64,000 nucleotides of DNA, taken from NCBI GenBank assembly GCA_963678705.1, contig OY783223.1:9828721-9892720 (forward strand), written 5' to 3'. Each line of letters starts with the position of its first letter. Position 1 is the stretch's first letter. The translations under genes and the position numbers were made by a program. This DNA comes from Panorpa germanica (lineage: Eukaryota; Arthropoda; Insecta; Mecoptera; Panorpidae). Positions 60,478-64,000 of the stretch are shown piece after piece. Below the pieces are notes generated by a model. That model did not search any database, was not told the origin of the DNA, and saw only the letters and a program-made list of their open reading frames with translations.

Positions 60478-60680
60478 ATTAAAAGGAGAAAGAAGTATTA
60501 CGAAAGGAATTAAATGGCGACAGAGGAAGAAGAGAAGATGGTACAAGTGTGGAAGAGGAGCTACGTTTGGATTTAACAAGGATCAAAATGGAGTTAAGCA
60601 CAATGATATGTAAATAAATGAGTTAAGGCACAAGAATGTAGTGCCAAATGGTAAAAACATTAAAAATAAAATAATTTAGT
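60478..60680 (+). mobile_element. LINE 3' end (plus strand)
   Basis: Purine-rich decayed coding tail followed by 'aatgagttaaggcacaagaa', 'tgtagtgccaaatggtaaaa' and an A-rich tail. It is the same 3'UTR as at 53569, in the opposite orientation, and is heavily 5'-truncated. It lies 270 bp upstream of the exon at 60155-60205. Confidence 0.6.
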
Positions 60681-61572
60681 ATAATTCTCTCGCTCACTCT
60701 CTCACTGTTGCAAGCATTGGTTTCACATTCAGCAATCGCTGTTATCAATATGATCTATATTATAAAATGAAACGCCCATTATCTGGTTAATTCTATATTA
60801 TTATATTTATAAAAATGATTCTTTCATCGGGGTTTCAATATTTCGTTGCTTCAGGGTTCGAATCGTTATTTGCGCGGAACTGACAACTGACCACAACTTG
60901 CTAACCGAACGCCGGTGACCACAGGGCATCATAATACAGTGAGCGAAACAATGAAGAAATAATCTATTAATTATATATAGTTAAAGGGATTTCTTATAAG
61001 TGATTGATAACACGGAACTGAGATTATAAATCAATTATAAATATTGGTATTTACATAACAAGCTACATGAGAGGTATTCAGCTATATTCTTATCTATAAG
61101 ATATGTGAGGTAAAAGAATTTTCAACGAGTAAATTGGTATCCATATTTAAAGGTATTTAGTTGCAGCATTTATGCAATTTCGAATGTTGTGCCCCACTAG
61201 AAGTATTGATTCGCCTCTGGTATCAACGATTGATCTCTTGTTCTTTTAGTCCTATACAAATTCCGCAGTGTACTTTTATTTTAACTTTGCTTGTTTTATT
61301 TAAACCCTATAGTACTGTCTATTTTGCAGTCAAGTGCATTATTTAGTCAGAGCTGCGCTGTGCAGCGACGGCTCTACAAACTCTACCATTACTTTAGTTA
61401 TTCTTTTTTTCTATACATGTTAAATGCGTTTCTCACTTGATTATTTATTTCTCCGACAGAGCGGCGCTGTAGTAGCCACCGCCAACACCAAGCCACAAGT
61501 CAACCCATCTATTTAAGAAACTCTATATATATCCCATCAATACGATGTAAAGCCCTGTTTATATCACAAGAA

Positions 61573-61895
61573 TAATCTGGGGCCCACTTATTGGGAAAGT
61601 TACAAGAAGAGAAGGCTCGCTCTTGTAGGGGTCTCACATTCTAGCGCAACAACCCAAGTAGAAAAATTCATTACTATATATATCTGATCCTCGCGCCTCG
61701 TCCTTTAGAAACCCACTAGAATCACTGGCATTCATGCACCTTAGTGTAACTTTTAACTTACACGTAGTTTCTTAACTTTTATAAATCTACAATATAAAGT
61801 TTTATTTCTCGTTAATTATCATCAAAAGTACTTACTTACAATTTACATAAATTATACAAAGAACAAGTGCTTCGCAATGGCTAAGGCCGCCCCTG
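61573..61895 (-). mobile_element. H-type element, copy 2 (inverted)
   Basis: Read on the minus strand it begins CAGGGGCGGCCTTAGCCATT (61895 leftwards) and is collinear with the copy at 35049 through 'tagtaatgaatttttctac'. The far end is uncertain. Confidence 0.55.
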
Positions 61896-62530
61896 GCCTC
61901 TTTAACAAAATACGGGCATTGAGGAAATTATTTTTTAAAAGTTCCGCATTTTTCTAAATAAATTTTCGGGGCAAAGTTTTACTAACTCGTAGCAGTGATA
62001 TGCTTTTTTTAGATATGTGATGTTCCATGATAATCAGTATTTTGTTTTCGTGTACCATAATATATTTCCATGGGTCTACAGGAATTGCCTCATCGTGTCA
62101 CATGTCAAAACTCAAACAAAAGTAAGTACTCTGTTAGATATCTGATAATACTTAAGATATACGTATTGTGAATGCAGCTATTCTCCAATTGCATCTACAC
62201 GTTGTTGTTGTTACTTCAGGAATCTACTTTATCACTAATATACGGTCAATGCAATATGATAGATGATTCTTGTAATCTGATATAAATTCAATTAAAACAA
62301 AATGTATTCTGTTGTATTTATTTATAACATATATATAATCTATTCTATGTGACTACAGCGCTCTAACAGACAATATTTCAACTATAAACTGTATTGGACT
62401 ATATACATATATTGTTTTATTTACTAGAGCTTCTCAAACCGAGTGGGAGACGATTTTTCAATTCTAGTTTTGTCATACGAGCGACCATACTTAACTAACG
62501 AAATACGTAACCTAAGTATTTGCTAGTATT

Positions 62531-62745
62531 AGAAGCTTTTGATGATGAGCTCATGAGCAGAGATGTGCACAAATACTATTCAAAAGTATTTAAATACATA
62601 CATACATACATACAAATACATCAGAATACGACATCAAAAATCCTCTATTATGCTATTGTTAAAAATTCCATAGAGTCACGAAACACGGCTCGACATGGTT
62701 CGTTCGCGGCTAGTTTGCAATCAGTCGACCCGAGTGCAGGCGGCC
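62531..62745 (-). mobile_element. A-type MITE, copy 6, truncated at the left end
   Basis: Only the right half is present. Similarity begins at 'agcttttgatgatgagc' and runs to the intact right end CGAGTGCAGGCGGCC, followed by TAA (62746-62748). A CATA microsatellite at about 62598-62613 is expanded relative to other copies. It lies 560 bp from copy 7. Confidence 0.75.
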
Positions 62746-63304
62746 TAAAAGTGGTGTCGAATACGGATTTGACAATTATGTTTATATACTTGCGCATCAC
62801 ACTTTGAAAACAATTGAAACATACATCTATTCCTGCAAGACACACACAATGCATGCATGCAAGTGGATTAAGTTTTTGTTTTTTAAAGTTTGATATTACT
62901 GTTTATTATGTTGGTAATACCTCACACTTTACAGGTGTTTTGTGTCACTTAAGTCTTACTTAATATGGTGTGTTGTTGGTAATTAATTTCATTATTTATT
63001 GTATTGTATTGACTAGAATTATCTGTTCTAGACTTGACAGCACGTTTCTATGTGTACTGCACACGTACACCAAGTACTGATACCATGGTATCGTATAGTA
63101 TAAAACAAAGACACGGATTGTACAACTGCCATTATGTAATAATTAGTCATTCTATATGCAAATTAGATGCATTTGTATATGTTTCAGTTGTACCTGTCGA
63201 AGTAATTACGAATATAATTGAATATGGTACGACCATATAGTCAAACTTGTTGGATTTACAGGTAAATATATACAGGGTGTTCTGTAAATAGTACGACACA
63301 CTTA

Positions 63305-63674
63305 GGCCGTCCGCATATGGGTCGACTGATGCAAACGCGAGCCCCAAATCTACCCGAACCGAATGCAACTGCGTTGTGAGTGAGAGAACGCACACGGCAC
63401 GAATGAAACAAAGCAGATTTGAAATTGGTTTTGAGCGACTGTGTTTTTAGGTCGCAGGGCAATTACGTTGCATGCTTTTGATGGAAACATCATGAGCAGA
63501 GATGTGCACAAATACTTTTTAAAACTATTTAAATACATGCCCTATACAATCCCCTATTGTGCTATTGTTAAAAATTCAATATAGTCACGAAACACGGCTC
63601 GGCATTGGCTCGTTTTTCGTTTTCGTTAGAAACTTCAAGTTTGCAATCAGTCAACAACCCGTGTGCAGACGGCC
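63305..63674 (-). mobile_element. A-type MITE, PIF/Harbinger-like, copy 7 (complete)
   Basis: A 370-bp element flanked by TTA at 63302-63304 and 63675-63677. The ends are GGCCGTCCGCATATGGG and CGTGTGCAGACGGCC. It sits about 30 bp to the right of 'tacagggtgttctg', which looks like the end of another transposon. Confidence 0.87.
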
Positions 63675-64000
63675 TTAGATTGGATAGATTGGGTCGGGTA
63701 TGTAACAGAATATCACACTTTGTTCTCTAAAACTAGGTAACAATTTTTAAGATATTTGAATTTTGGTGTTATCTGTACTAATTACTTTTTTTAATCTCTT
63801 TAATCGTTGTCTAATCCATGGAGTACAAGATTACTTCCAAAATCTAAAAAAAACAAGACTAAAATTAAAAAGAAATTTCTCTTTTCAAGTGCGTGACGTC
63901 ACAACAGGGGATTAAAAAACCGTGACATTTTTGTGACGTAATTTATTGATGTTCTACCTCCCCTTCCTCCTCTACTGCATGTAACAATACATTATCTCTT

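Larger units (their letters stand above)
60206..64000. other. Sequence upstream of the first recognised minus-strand exon
   Basis: This region could be an intron after an unseen 5' exon, or it could include the promoter. It carries a LINE 3' end (60478-60680), an H element (61573-61895) and two A-type MITEs (62531-62745, 63305-63674). A GC-richer patch at 60850-60935, read on the minus strand, contains the initiator-like TCAGTTGTCAGTT, but I find no donor after it. 60690-61570, 61900-62530 and 63680-64000 show nothing else I can name. Confidence 0.3.

Overview
This is a eukaryotic, AT-rich, non-coding-dominated window. Long AT-rich spacers, many short non-autonomous DNA transposons with clean target-site duplications, LINE 3' tails, no obvious CpG depletion and very small exons in huge introns all point to an arthropod, most likely an insect. 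A moth or butterfly is my guess, but the sequence does not prove it. I see no bacterial operons, rRNA, complete tRNA or CRISPR. Nearly all open reading frames above 60 codons are chance or lie inside repeats.

The main gene-like signal is on the minus strand. Three short splice-bounded segments (60155-60205, 39036-39081 and 2254-2304; 51, 46 and 51 nt) each have a pyrimidine-rich AG acceptor and a GTGAGT or GTAAGA donor. They fit consecutive exons of one leftward transcript with introns of about 21 and 37 kb. A fourth segment (42809-42893, 85 nt) sits between the first two. When it is included, one reading frame stays open across all four. When it is left out, that frame stops in the last exon and another frame takes over. 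The gene is not recognised, and it continues past the left edge.

The rest is intron or intergenic DNA filled with repeats. (A) Seven copies of a 360-400 bp PIF/Harbinger-type MITE with 3-bp TWA duplications (641, 1488, 4254, 12827, 43707, 62531, 63305). (B) Four copies of a ~245 bp element ending CCAGTAAAC. (C) A ~685 bp element ending GGGCTTGTG, plus fragments. (D) Two copies with CCGGCTCCAGACGATG-like ends. (E) Two copies with ~65 bp inverted repeats that carry GCGCATGCG palindromes. (F) A CTCG-rich element. (G) A dispersed AT-rich repeat. (H) A CAGRGGCGG-ended element. There are also two hAT-type MITEs with 8-bp duplications (18372-18780 and 27233-27544), a second TWA element (39623-39839), and LINE 3' regions near 46.4, 53.6, 56.0 and 60.5 kb.

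Layout: 1-2253 is the leftmost intron with A-type MITEs; 2305-39035 is a 37 kb repeat-rich intron; 39082-60154 is a 21 kb intron that holds the optional 85-nt exon; 60206-64000 is upstream sequence with two more A-type copies. Several short isolated open frames or possible exons (19005-19085, 22437-22520, 28335-28511, 35999-36139, 47260-47469) are listed at low confidence. A perfect 30-bp-arm hairpin at 37262-37324 is not explained by any repeat family seen here.
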